Origin: Candidatus Solibacter sp.
GTDB taxonomy: Bacteria; Acidobacteriota; Terriglobia; Bryobacterales; Bryobacteraceae
Direction: 5' to 3'
DNA length: 14,938 nucleotides
Assembly: GCA_017883345.1 (NCBI GenBank)
Contig: JADGNT010000028.1
Location: 1-14,938 of the forward strand
The notes below the pieces were generated by a model. That model was not told the DNA's origin. It searched no databases and saw nothing but the letters and a program-made list of their open reading frames with translations. Both the position numbers and the translations under genes were made by a program. Below, one piece after another: positions 1 through 7,734 of this stretch. Each line of letters begins with the position of its first letter. Position 1 is the stretch's first letter.

Positions 1-1250
1 ACGGTGCCGCCCGCAATGCCGCCGCCTGCCAGGAAGAGGCTGTAGGCCAGCGGGTGATGGTCGCGGCCGGCGTTGTTGGCGTCGCGCGGATTGCGGATCT
101 CGCACATCGGCGTGCGGCCGAATTCGCCGCCCCAGACCACCAGCGTGTCCTCCAGCAGGCCGCGCTGCTTCAGGTCTTGGATCAGCGCCGCGGTGGGCTT
201 GTCGGCAATATCGCAGTGCGTCTTGAGCTTGCGATTGAGATCGGTGTGGTCGTCCCAACTGGCGTGGTTCAGCATAACGAAGCGCACGCCGCGCTCCACC
301 ATGCGGCGGGCCAGCAGGCAGTTGGTGGCGAACTGCCTGGTGGGGTCCTCATTCACGCCGTACATGGCCAGCGTCTCCGGGCTCTCCTTGGAAAAATCGA
401 GCAGCTCGGGCGCGGCCATCTGCATACGGAAGCCGAGTTCGTAAGAGGAAATGCGCGAGGCGATCTCCATGTCGCCGGTTTCGGAATAGTGCTCTTCGTT
501 GAGACTCTTCAGCACGTCGAGGCCGGCGCGCTGCATCTCGCGCGTGACGCCCGGAGGGTTCGAGAGATAGAGTACCGGGTCGCCCGAGCTGCGGAACACC
601 ACGCCCTGATAGGTCGAAGGAAGATATCCGCTCGACCAGTTGGAGCTTCCGCCGCTGGTGCCGACACCGGAGCTGAGGACGACGAATCCCGGCAGATTCT
701 GCGACTCGCTGCCGAGACCGTAGAGCACCCACGCGCCCATGGTCGGGCGGCCCACCTGTATGCTGCCGCCGAAGAGCAGCAACTGGCCGGGATGGTGATT
801 GAAGGCGTCGGTGTACATCGAGCGCACCAGGCAGAGATCGTCGGCGCATGACCCGATGTGGGGGATGTAATCGGAGAACTCGGTGCCGCTCTGCCCGTAC
901 GGGGTGAAGACGCGCGGGCTGGCGAGCACGGCGGCGTTGGGCTTGGTGAAGGCCAGGCGCAGATCTTTGGTGAGCTCGGGGGGCAGCGGCTTGCCGTGCC
1001 ACTTCTGGAGTTCGGGCTTGGGATCGAAGAGATCGATCTGGCTGGGACCGCCTTCCATGAACATGAAGATGACGTTCTTGGCCTTGGGCGCGAAGTGCGG
1101 CTGGCGCGGCGCCAGAGGGTTCTGCTCCACCGCTGCGCCGCGGCCTTCGCGTTCCAGCATCTGCGCCAGCGCGATGGTGCCGATGCCGCCGGCGCATTCG
1201 CGGAAGAAGCTGCGGCGGCTCTGAATTCGGCGAAACTGTTCCAGGTCCAT
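1..1250 (-). CDS. DUF1501 family secreted protein (3' end outside window)
   Basis: The minus-strand frame opens with ATG at 1250 and stays open for 416 codons to the window edge, so the C terminus is missing. The N terminus (MDLEQFRRIQSRRSFFREC) carries a twin-arginine-like SRRSFF motif followed by a hydrophobic stretch, which suggests Tat export. Seen further on: FMFMEGGPSQIDLFDPKP near residue 62, typical of DUF1501 (a sulfatase/alkaline-phosphatase-fold family), then NCLLARRMVERGVRF, a WDDHTDL motif and LVVWGGEFGRTPM late in the protein. These are family hallmarks. The biochemical role is unknown; related genes are usually paired with DUF1549/DUF1553 genes in planctomycetes and acidobacteria. 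An AAGGA ribosome-binding site lies about 9 bases before the ATG. A DUF1553 remnant lies 106 bp upstream on the same strand, so the normal operon partner is damaged here. Confidence 0.93.
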   Translation of the reverse strand, partial: MDLEQFRRIQSRRSFFRECAGGIGTIALAQMLEREGRGAAVEQNPLAPRQPHFAPKAKNVIFMFMEGGPSQIDLFDPKPELQKWHGKPLPPELTKDLRLAFTKPNAAVLASPRVFTPYGQSGTEFSDYIPHIGSCADDLCLVRSMYTDAFNHHPGQLLLFGGSIQVGRPTMGAWVLYGLGSESQNLPGFVVLSSGVGTSGGSSNWSSGYLPSTYQGVVFRSSGDPVLYLSNPPGVTREMQRAGLDVLKSLNEEHYSETGDMEIASRISSYELGFRMQMAAPELLDFSKESPETLAMYGVNEDPTRQFATNCLLARRMVERGVRFVMLNHASWDDHTDLNRKLKTHCDIADKPTAALIQDLKQRGLLEDTLVVWGGEFGRTPMCEIRNPRDANNAGRDHHPLAYSLFLAGGGIAGGT

Positions 1251-1299
1251 GGCTAAGATTTCCTTTTTGATTTGCGGGGCGGGAACCTTGGGAAGAATG

Positions 1300-1336
1300 C
1301 CCCCACGAATGGGGTCATGGCAGCCTGAAAGGCTAC
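1300..1336 (-). repeat. Small double-hairpin palindromic element
   Basis: Two short hairpins lie side by side in the gap between the DUF1553 remnant and the DUF1501 gene. Read on the minus strand, AGCCT-TTC-AGGCT (1334 down to 1322) is followed by CCCCA-TTCG-TGGGG (1314 down to 1301). No T-run follows, so this is not a standard intrinsic terminator. Loop sequence and order match the larger element at 10933-11061, which suggests one repeat family. The assignment is inferred from two copies only. Confidence 0.5.
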
Positions 1337-1356
1337 GCTACAAAGAAATGGCATGG

Positions 1357-2121
1357 CTAATCCCTCGTGATGAACTCGTCCAGGTTGAGGAGCACGCGGC
1401 TCAACGCGACCCAGGCGGCGGTTTCGGCCTGCGGCACGCCTTCCAGTCGATTGGGGAAGAGGGCGGCCACGGTCCGCGGGTCGGCGAGCAGCCCGCGGCT
1501 GGTTTCGTCGAAATACTTGCCCATGCGCTCGGCCTCGCGCGCCGTGGCCTCGCGGCCGAGCGTGATGGCGTAGGCGTGGTTGAGGCGCTCGCGGAAGCCG
1601 CCGGCGGACTCGCGCATGATGCGATAGGCGAGCCCCTGCGCGGCTTCGAAGAAGACCGGATCGTTCATCAGGTTGAGCGCCTGAAGCGGCGTATTGGTGC
1701 GTTCGCGGCGCGGGCAGGCGAGGCTCGCGGCCGGCGCGTCGAAGCTCATCAGTTGCGGATAGGGCACGGTGCGCTGGAAGTGTATGTAGAGGCCGCGGCG
1801 GTAGCGGTCGGGCCCGCTGCTCTCGTCCCACTTCACCGACCCCGCGTAGGCAAGCTCGGCCACGCCCTTGGGCTGCGGCGGCTTGACGCTGCGCCCGCCG
1901 ATGCGCGGATCGAGTAATCCGGCCGCGGAGAGCGCTTCGTCGCGGATCAGTTCCGCGGGCAGGCGCAGGCGCGATTGGCGGGCGAGCAGCGTGTTTTCCG
2001 GATCCTTCGCCGCCAGTTCGGGACGCGCGTTGGAGCTCTGGCGGTAAGTGGAAGAGGTCACCAGCAGGCGCACCATCTGCTTCATGCTCCAGCCGCGCTC
2101 GATGAATTCGGCGGCCAGCCA
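1357..2121 (-). pseudogene. DUF1553 (PSD1-type) protein, C-terminal remnant
   Basis: The minus-strand frame ends with TAG at 1357-1359. It reads WLAAEFIERGWSMKQMVRLL, then LLVTSSTYRQSS, RRGLYIHFQRTVPYP and TNTPLQALNLMNDPVFFEAA. These are hallmark segments of the C-terminal DUF1553 domain in DUF1549/DUF1553 proteins, which normally run to 700-1000 residues. Family similarity starts abruptly at about 2121. Upstream codons look unrelated, and an in-frame TAA follows at 2161-2163. About 255 codons therefore survive, and the cytochrome-like and DUF1549 parts are gone. An internal ATG at 2085 could start a 242-residue product, but it lies inside the conserved domain, so I call a 5'-truncated pseudogene. 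The DUF1501 gene downstream is its usual operon partner. Confidence 0.82.
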
Positions 2122-2198
2122 GTAGCCAGGTATTGCTTGGCGGTGATCAGCAGAATTGGCTTATCGATATCGGGCACGGGAGCGTGGCCGGCACCGTC

Positions 2199-2831
2199 TT
2201 ACCTGGCGGGCCACCCGATTCCCAGAAGCACCTGCGCCTCGTTTTGCGGCACTCGTAGATAGTACGCGGCGTCGCTGGAGGAAGGTCTCGACGGAACCTC
2301 CCACCGCAGATAGCGGATTTCCGGGGTGATGCGGATGTGCCAGAGCTTCACCCCGACTCCGCCGCCCAACACAAACGCTTGGTCATGGGCATGCCAATCG
2401 ACGGACGAGAAGGTGACATCGCTTGGATAAAATCCATAATGAATGGTATTGATCCTGCCGCCAGCACGGCGCGGCGCGACTCCCACGGACACGTACGGGT
2501 GCACGCGAGGAACCGGCAAACGGTACTTCACCAGCAGCGGAAATTCCCACGAATTCGCGATGGTACGTATGTAGGATTCGTTGGCTATCAAGGGAATATA
2601 GGACGTGTTTCCGAGGCGGCTATACAGCGCATCGGTCTCAAAAGCAAAGTGGAACGGCAACCGCACCTCGATCATCGGACCCACGAGGTAGGGCTTGGAG
2701 TTCGATCGGTCAATGATTGGGTCATAGATTTGCGGATCTCTGCTCAATCGGACACCGCCTTCCACACCAATGGTCAGAGGTTGCGGCAGGCCAGGGATTG
2801 CGAGGCACAACAGCGCGAGCGAAAGGCGCAT
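2199..2831 (-). CDS. Predicted outer-membrane beta-barrel protein
   Basis: A 210-residue protein. I chose the ATG at 2831 over one 33 bases upstream because it places a clean signal peptide at the start (MRLSLALLCLAIPGLPQ). The mature part alternates aromatic and polar residues in strand-like segments separated by turns: VGPMIEVRLPFHFAFETDAL, SWEFPLLVKYRLP, HPYVSVGVAPRRAG, FVLGGGVGVKLWHIRITPEI and a last strand AQVLLGIGW. This resembles small barrels of the PorT/OmpA-like group that span the outer membrane. There are no catalytic motifs. The gene lies between the broken DUF1553 and DUF1501 genes, its stop only about 80 bp from the DUF1553 breakpoint, so it may sit on a segment joined in by the same rearrangement. 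Specific function unknown. Confidence 0.75.
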   Translation of the reverse strand: MRLSLALLCLAIPGLPQPLTIGVEGGVRLSRDPQIYDPIIDRSNSKPYLVGPMIEVRLPFHFAFETDALYSRLGNTSYIPLIANESYIRTIANSWEFPLLVKYRLPVPRVHPYVSVGVAPRRAGGRINTIHYGFYPSDVTFSSVDWHAHDQAFVLGGGVGVKLWHIRITPEIRYLRWEVPSRPSSSDAAYYLRVPQNEAQVLLGIGWPAR

Positions 2832-3196
2832 CACGCTTCTAAGAGTCGCGCCGGGCCGATCCAACTACGGGCAGCGTGAACTTTTCGGGCGAGTGCGGCC
2901 CGACCACCAATGGGCGTTCATTTGTCCCGGTTGTCGTAGGTTTCGGGACACCGGCCCCCCACAAACACATGGGGCGTCGGTGTCCCTTTTTTTGTGGGTG
3001 CCTGAGCTAGGACGTCCGGCACTAGCCCACAGTTGGGAACGGTATGTGGATTCCGGAAAATGACCCCGCGGCCCCGGCCGCCGCACTGTTCGAGCGATGA
3101 GAGCCGTCGAGTACGACTGCACGAACCGAGGCACGCTCAAAACCGCTATCCCTCGATTGGTCGAGCAATTGACACGGGTCAAGAAAACAGCGCCTT
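2832..3196. other. Intergenic stretch, no supported gene
   Basis: These 365 bases separate the beta-barrel gene (minus) from the DUF1501 remnant (plus). Apart from the hairpin with T-run at 2945-2993 I find nothing that codes convincingly. The plus-strand frame from 3097 begins MRAVEYDCTNRGTLKTAIP, which I cannot assign to a family. The frame of the DUF1501 remnant has a stop at 3170-3172, only 24 bases before its first ATG. One end of a rearrangement probably lies near 3195. A promoter for the beta-barrel gene should be in the 2832-2900 part, but no clear -35/-10 pair is visible. Confidence 0.5.
2945..2993 (+). terminator. Terminator-like hairpin followed by seven T
   Basis: GGGACACCG (2945-2953) pairs perfectly with CGGTGTCCC (2978-2986). 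An inner C-run/G-run stem (2957-2961 with 2970-2974) closes on a loop of about 8 bases. Seven T follow at 2987-2993 on the plus strand. This is the form of a Rho-independent terminator for rightward transcription, but no rightward gene lies upstream. It may be left over from a lost gene, or be a dispersed palindromic repeat that resembles a terminator. On the minus strand it has no T-run. Confidence 0.55.
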
Positions 3197-3718
3197 ATGT
3201 ACGGCGCGCACCCCGGAGACGGGTCGTTCGCATCCAACTGCCTGCTGGCGCGCCGCCTGGCGGAACGCGGCGTGCGATTCATTCAACTCTATCATCGCGA
3301 TTGGGACCACCACAGCGGCGTGAAGGCCAACATTGCGCTCAAGGCCGAAGAAGTGGATCGGGCGACGGCGGCGCTGATCACCGACCTGAAGCAGCGCGGC
3401 ATGCTCGAGGAGACGCTGGTGATCTGGGGCGGGGAGTTTGGCCGCACGCCGATGTCGCAGGGTGGCGACGGACGCGATCGTCGCATCGAGGGGTTTTCTT
3501 TCCTGGTTGCCGGCGGCATGAAGGCTGGGATCAGTTACGGCACTACCGATGAACTCGGCTATGCGGCCGAGGAGAACCCGGTGAGCGTGGACGACTTTCA
3601 CGCCACCATGCTTCATTTACTCGGCGTGGACCATCAGCGCCTCGCCGTGAAATTTCAGGGCCTCGATGTCCGGCTGACTGGCATCTCCGGCGACGTGGTT
3701 AGAGATATCGTGGCGTAA
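3197..3718 (+). pseudogene. DUF1501 protein, C-terminal remnant
   Basis: 173 codons from ATG 3197 to TAA 3716-3718. The reading MYGAHPGDGSFASNCLLARR, then RGVRFIQLYHRDWDHHSG, LVIWGGEFGRTPM, DDFHATMLHLLG and a final GDVVRDIVA matches the last third of DUF1501 proteins, which are normally about 430-490 residues. Similarity begins right at the first codon and a stop lies 24 bases upstream, so roughly the first 60% is missing. The fragment parallels the tail of the DUF1501 gene at 1-1250 (compare WGGEFGRTPM in both) but is a distinct paralogue on the opposite strand. The final two thirds show no frameshift, so the truncation may be recent. A short product could be made, but without the N-terminal half and export signal I treat it as a broken gene. 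Confidence 0.82.
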
Positions 3719-3734
3719 GTGCGACGACGCTCCC

Positions 3735-3784
3735 TGACGGTCGCGGCTCGGACCGGATGCGTTCGATCAGAGCCGCGCGCGTCA
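3735..3784. repeat. Long imperfect inverted repeat between convergent genes
   Basis: TGACGGTCGCGGCTC (3735-3749) pairs with GAGCCGCGCGCGTCA (3770-3784). Thirteen of 15 positions are complementary, the loop is 20 bases, and two adjacent positions mismatch. It lies between the DUF1501 remnant (plus) and the SYLF gene (minus), so it could slow transcription from both sides, though there is no T-run. The GC-rich arms differ in style from the flanking genes and suggest a dispersed palindromic repeat. Only this copy is visible here. Confidence 0.5.
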
Positions 3785-3810
3785 GCAAGCGGCCTTGACA
3801 TACTGATCTG

Positions 3811-4530
3811 TTACTTCTTCTTATCTTTGCCGACCGCGCGGGTTTCGATCGGCGTATCCTTGGCCTCGCGCGGCGAGTAACGGTTCAAGGCCGTAATCAA
3901 GTCCATCGCGCTGGCCGGAGCCGTCTGGCCGCCCGACAGGAGCTGTTTGTTGGTAAGTTTGCTTCCGTACAATTCCTCGTTCACGTCGTTATCCGGCCGC
4001 AGCGTGGCGCCGTGCAACGCGATCCCGGCAAACAGCCCTTTCGAGCGCGACCAGGAGAGTATTTCCGCCGACACTTGGACGTCGGTGGAAGCCGAAGTCT
4101 GGCGGCCGACTGGACCCGCCGCGACCGTGGCTTCGGCGCCCAGCGTGACCTTATCCTCCAGCAGACGGCGCATGCCGCGATCGTTCATGACCAGCATGAT
4201 GATATCCGTGTTGGACACACCGATCTGAAAGCCGAAGCTGCCGCCTTCCACCCGAATTGCCGCGGGCGCGCCCCAGCCTGCCCGATTCTGGCGGCAAACC
4301 GCGTATCCGCGGCCGAATTTAGCGCCGATGCCGAGCGCCGCCTGCTTCATCCCAGGCACGATGACGATGCAGTGCGCCGTCTCCAGCAACTCTTGCGGAA
4401 CACCCTTATCCGGGGTGGCCATGATCTCATTGAAAACCTTGGTAGCGTCCGACAACCGCTCCTGTGCGGTATCCGCGGCGAACAGAACTACCGATGAACA
4501 GAGCGATAACGCCAGTGCAAATTTGCGCAT
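3811..4530 (-). CDS. SYLF-domain (Ysc84/DUF500) lipid-binding protein, secreted
   Basis: A 239-residue protein. The ATG at 4530 is chosen over one 42 bases upstream because it has GAGG about 6 bases before it and starts a good signal peptide (MRKFALALSLCSSVVLFAAD). The remainder is one SYLF domain: AHCIVIVPGMKQAALGIGAK at about residues 52-71, GRGYAVCR, GWGAPAAIRVEGGSFGFQIG at about 86-104, TDIIMLVMNDRGMRRLL at about 108-124, and SWSRSKGLFAGIALHGA near 159-175. The family binds phosphoinositides in eukaryotes. Bacterial members are exported proteins of unsettled role, often linked to envelope lipids. The C terminus is lysine-rich (GKDKKK). The gene lies 60 bp after the aldehyde dehydrogenase on the same strand and may be co-transcribed, though it shows no metabolic link to that set. 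Confidence 0.9.
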   Translation of the reverse strand: MRKFALALSLCSSVVLFAADTAQERLSDATKVFNEIMATPDKGVPQELLETAHCIVIVPGMKQAALGIGAKFGRGYAVCRQNRAGWGAPAAIRVEGGSFGFQIGVSNTDIIMLVMNDRGMRRLLEDKVTLGAEATVAAGPVGRQTSASTDVQVSAEILSWSRSKGLFAGIALHGATLRPDNDVNEELYGSKLTNKQLLSGGQTAPASAMDLITALNRYSPREAKDTPIETRAVGKDKKK

Positions 4531-4590
4531 AAGTGACCTCGCGTCGATAGGCAGCAATTCGAGGTCCAACATCGGTGAGTGTATGAAGGC

Positions 4591-5952
4591 TTACAAAACC
4601 ACCACGGTCTTCACATTCACGAATTCGCGAATTCCCCAGGCGCTGAGTTCGCGCCCGTATCCCGATGCCTTGACGCCACCGAAGGGCAGGCGCGGGTCCG
4701 ACGCCACCATGCCGTTGATGAACACCATCCCGGCGTCGATCTCCTCGATGAAGCGCTGCTGCTCGGCGCCATCGCGCGTCCACGCGCTGGCGCCTAGTCC
4801 GAACCGGGTATCGTTGGCCTGGCGGATGGCCGCTTCGATTCCCCGGGCGCGCATCACCACGGCCACCGGTCCGAACAGCTCCTCTCGGTGAGCGGGCGAA
4901 TTCGCGGGCGCGTCGACCAGCACCGTGGGCGCGTAATAATTGCCGGGACGCTCGAGCCTGTGCCCTCCGGTGAGCACGCGCGCCCCCGCCGCTACGGAGC
5001 GCCGCACCTGCTGATCGAGATCGTGCAGGATGACGGGCGTGGCCAGCGGACCTACCTGCGTGGTCTCCTGCATCGGATCGCCCACCACCAGCCGGGCCAT
5101 GGCCTCCACGAAGCGCCGCTCGAACTCATCGGCAACGGCTTCTTCCACGATGAAGCGCTTGGCGGCGATGCAACTTTGGCCGTTGTTGAGGACGCGCGCC
5201 TGCACCGCCGTGGGCACCGCCGCGTCGAGATCGGCGCTCGGCATGACGATGAAGGGATCGCTGCCGCCCAGTTCCAGTACGCATTTCTTGATCTGGCGGC
5301 CGGCCTGCACCGCCACCTGGCGGCCCGCCGGCTCACTGCCGGTCAGGGTGACGGCTTTCACGCGCGGGTCGTCGATCACCCCGTGCACCAGCTCAGCGCC
5401 GATCAGCAGCGTCTGGAACACGTCCGCGGGGAAGCCCGCGCGCCGCACGATATCTTCGATCCCGAGCGCGCACTGCGGCACGTTGGAAGCGTGTTTGAGC
5501 AGGCCCACGTTGCCCGCCATCAGGGCCGGCGCCAGGAAGCGGAAGACCTGCCAGAACGGAAAATTCCAGGGCATGACGGCGAGCACCGCGCCAATCGGTT
5601 GGTAGCGGATGAAGCTCATGGGGCCGCCCGTGTCCACCAACTCATCGGCCAGCAGGTGTTCGGCGTGCTCCACGTAATAGCGGCAGGCGGTGGCGCACTT
5701 GGCGGCCTCCTGGCGCGCGGCCGCCAGCGGCTTGCCCATTTCGAGCGTCATGATGCGCGCGAATGCATCCTTTTCGGTTTCCAGGATTTCGGCCGCGCGC
5801 CGCATCCAGGCGGCGCGTTCGGCGAACGTGGTGTGGCGATAGGTGCGGAACGCCTCGGCTGCGCGCGCCAGCTTTTCGTCGAGTTGCGATTCGGTGAGCG
5901 GGTCGAATGTGGCCAGGCAGTCACCGGTGGCGGGGTTTATGGTAGCGATCAT
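4591..5952 (-). CDS. NAD(P)-dependent aldehyde dehydrogenase, succinate-semialdehyde type
   Basis: A 453-residue, full-length aldehyde dehydrogenase, probably cytoplasmic since it has no signal peptide. Catalytic and cofactor residues are visible: PWNFP with Asn130, LLKHAS with Lys153, the TGSEPAGR nucleotide-binding loop at about 204-211, the general base Glu227 in LELGG, and the nucleophile Cys261 in NNGQSC. A PFGGVKASGYGRE signature is near 423-435. The short length and the HASNVPQCALGIED segment match the Sad/YneI-like group that oxidises succinate semialdehyde to succinate. Substrate choice within this family is hard to predict, so a sugar-derived aldehyde is equally possible. Its ATG shares one base with the TAA of the upstream hydrolase (TAATG), a strong sign of translational coupling in one operon. 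Confidence 0.93.
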   Translation of the reverse strand: MIATINPATGDCLATFDPLTESQLDEKLARAAEAFRTYRHTTFAERAAWMRRAAEILETEKDAFARIMTLEMGKPLAAARQEAAKCATACRYYVEHAEHLLADELVDTGGPMSFIRYQPIGAVLAVMPWNFPFWQVFRFLAPALMAGNVGLLKHASNVPQCALGIEDIVRRAGFPADVFQTLLIGAELVHGVIDDPRVKAVTLTGSEPAGRQVAVQAGRQIKKCVLELGGSDPFIVMPSADLDAAVPTAVQARVLNNGQSCIAAKRFIVEEAVADEFERRFVEAMARLVVGDPMQETTQVGPLATPVILHDLDQQVRRSVAAGARVLTGGHRLERPGNYYAPTVLVDAPANSPAHREELFGPVAVVMRARGIEAAIRQANDTRFGLGASAWTRDGAEQQRFIEEIDAGMVFINGMVASDPRLPFGGVKASGYGRELSAWGIREFVNVKTVVVL

Positions 5953-7730
5953 TACTCTCTATTCTCGGACAGGAGGCGTGCCACGCGCAGACCGCCGGCG
6001 CGTTGGATGCCGGGCACGAAGAATCGGTCCACGTATTCCTGGTCTGTGCCGGTGAAGTTCGCCAGATCGGCTTTCAGCACCACCCTTTGCCTGGACAGGG
6101 CGGCGGCGAACTGGCACCAGACGGCGGCTTTGCCCACCCCCACCAGTTCGACATCGGGCACGTCCAGCCAGCGCAGAACGGTCAGGATATCCTGTACGCG
6201 GTTGGCATCGTCGCTCCGGTTGAAGGTGAGGAACATCTTGGCCTCGCGGTCGCGCGGCGCCACGGCAGCGCCGGTTTGGAACGCGTCGATGGCGTAGATC
6301 GGCCGCCCGGTGCGCACCAGGGCGGCGAACTCGGGACTGTGGCGCGCGGCCTCCGCGCCGTCGGGATGGATGAAGAGCACCTTACGCCCTTCACCGGGGA
6401 ACCAGAATCCGGCCACCCGGTCACCGCGGCCGGGACGCCCGAAGACGATCTTCTCGCCCTTGGCCTCGCTGACCACGCGCTCCGGCCACTCCGCGCCCAG
6501 GGCGAATTCCATCATCTCGCGCAACTGGTTCCGGTCGGTGATCTCCCGCACCAGCGTCTGCGCCGTGCGCACCCATTGCGCGAAGATTCCCGCGTAATCG
6601 AGGGCGTTGCCGGGGAGCGTGCGATTGTGCAGGGCGAGCATGTCCTGGAGCTTTTCGAGGCGGATGCCGCGTTCCTTGAATTTGGCGGCGTCGGGTTCGC
6701 CGAGCACGTGCTTGCCGAAGAAGCCGTAGACCGCCTCGCGAGCCACTTGATTGTAATTGTGCGGCGCGTCCTGGTGCATGGCCTGCACGTTGGCCGCGCG
6801 ATCGAAAAGTTCGTAGATGGCGCGCACCGCGGGAAACTCCTCGGTGAGGTTATTCTTCGTCCAATCGCCGGTGGCCGAGACCATGATCATGGGCCGCGGA
6901 GCCATCATGGCGGCGATCTCCACGTTGAAGGTATCCAGGCGCAGGTTGGGCGCATTCTCGCACAGGCCGCCGCCCTGCATGATGGCCGAGATCATGTTCA
7001 CCGGCGCGGAGAACTGTATGCGGTCATCCACTGCCGCCAGCAGAAACGTCTGCGTGGCCCCACCCGACGCTCCGGTGGCGCCGATGCGCGCCGCGTTGAC
7101 GCCGGGCAGGGATTGCACGAAATCCACCGCGCGGATGGAGTTCCACAACTGCAAGCTGAGCGGTCCGAAGTCCCAGAGTTGTTCCGCGGGGCTGCCGAAA
7201 TCGTGCGGCGTCTGGACGGTGTCGTTGTAGCCCACCATGTCGTAGCAGAAGACCACGTAGCCCTGCTGCGCCAAGTTGATGCAGCGCGCCGGAATCGACG
7301 CGTTCACCGCATGCTCCAGCCGCCCGTAGGTCCAGTGCCCGTGCGGCGAGACGATTCCCGGGAAGCCTCCGGCCGGAGCAGGCTTCATGGGGCGATAGAG
7401 ATTGCCGCCGAGATAGTAGCCCGGCAGCGTCTCCAGCAGCACCTTCTCGATCACGTAGGTCTTGTTCTCGATACGACCAAATATCTGCGGGTGGGGAGGG
7501 TTCTTTGGCGGCATGGGCAGGAGTCCGGCGGCGGAGAGAATCTGTTTGCGCAAGTAGGCGCGCCGTGCCTGCCACTCCGCCAGCGTCTTGTAGGTGCGCG
7601 CGGTGAAGTGGGTATCGGTATTTGGAATCTCGGTGTTGCGCGCGTCATTTTCGGGGATGGGTGCCGGGATCTGCGCCGGGATCTGCGCATGCAGCGCGCC
7701 GCAAACCAAAAGCGTCAGTAACGTTCGCAT
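5952..7730 (-). CDS. Secreted alpha/beta hydrolase, acetyl-xylan-esterase-like
   Basis: A 592-residue protein. The ATG at 7730 is preferred over one 15 bases upstream: it begins a signal peptide (MRTLLTLLVCGALHAQ), lies 4 bases past the amidohydrolase stop, and has GGAG nine bases before it. An alpha/beta-hydrolase core follows: the oxyanion-side SPHGHW at about 128-133, the nucleophile elbow GATGASGG with Ser222, an acid candidate Asp289 in SATGDW, and the likely catalytic His324 in DAPHNYN. The layout resembles secreted deacetylases of the acetyl-xylan esterase/cephalosporin-C deacetylase group. About 260 residues follow the catalytic His and include a second, weaker hydrolase-like region (KVLFIHPDGAEAARHSPE); a degenerate duplicate domain is possible. 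Exact substrate unknown. A 12-bp tandem duplication just after the signal peptide encodes the repeat AQIPAQIP. Confidence 0.85.
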   Translation of the reverse strand: MRTLLTLLVCGALHAQIPAQIPAPIPENDARNTEIPNTDTHFTARTYKTLAEWQARRAYLRKQILSAAGLLPMPPKNPPHPQIFGRIENKTYVIEKVLLETLPGYYLGGNLYRPMKPAPAGGFPGIVSPHGHWTYGRLEHAVNASIPARCINLAQQGYVVFCYDMVGYNDTVQTPHDFGSPAEQLWDFGPLSLQLWNSIRAVDFVQSLPGVNAARIGATGASGGATQTFLLAAVDDRIQFSAPVNMISAIMQGGGLCENAPNLRLDTFNVEIAAMMAPRPMIMVSATGDWTKNNLTEEFPAVRAIYELFDRAANVQAMHQDAPHNYNQVAREAVYGFFGKHVLGEPDAAKFKERGIRLEKLQDMLALHNRTLPGNALDYAGIFAQWVRTAQTLVREITDRNQLREMMEFALGAEWPERVVSEAKGEKIVFGRPGRGDRVAGFWFPGEGRKVLFIHPDGAEAARHSPEFAALVRTGRPIYAIDAFQTGAAVAPRDREAKMFLTFNRSDDANRVQDILTVLRWLDVPDVELVGVGKAAVWCQFAAALSRQRVVLKADLANFTGTDQEYVDRFFVPGIQRAGGLRVARLLSENRE

Positions 7731-7734
7731 GGCA

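Noticed and set aside
3040..3075. Possible insertion-sequence end (GTGGATTCCGGAAAATGACC)
   Set aside because: It has a faint likeness to ends of IS21-type elements, but no partner end, target duplication or transposase is present, so it is not supportable.
3097..3195. Possible short gene beginning MRAVEYDCTNRGTLK
   Set aside because: No recognised family, no clear ribosome-binding site, and the frame runs on out of frame through the DUF1501 remnant.
4888..6297. 469-codon open frame on the plus strand
   Set aside because: Antisense to the aldehyde dehydrogenase and the end of the hydrolase, with no family resemblance.
6003..7721. 572-codon open frame on the plus strand
   Set aside because: It lies fully antisense to the alpha/beta hydrolase, which has clear catalytic motifs. 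The translation is His/Gly/Arg/Ala-rich, as expected from the opposite strand of a high-GC gene.
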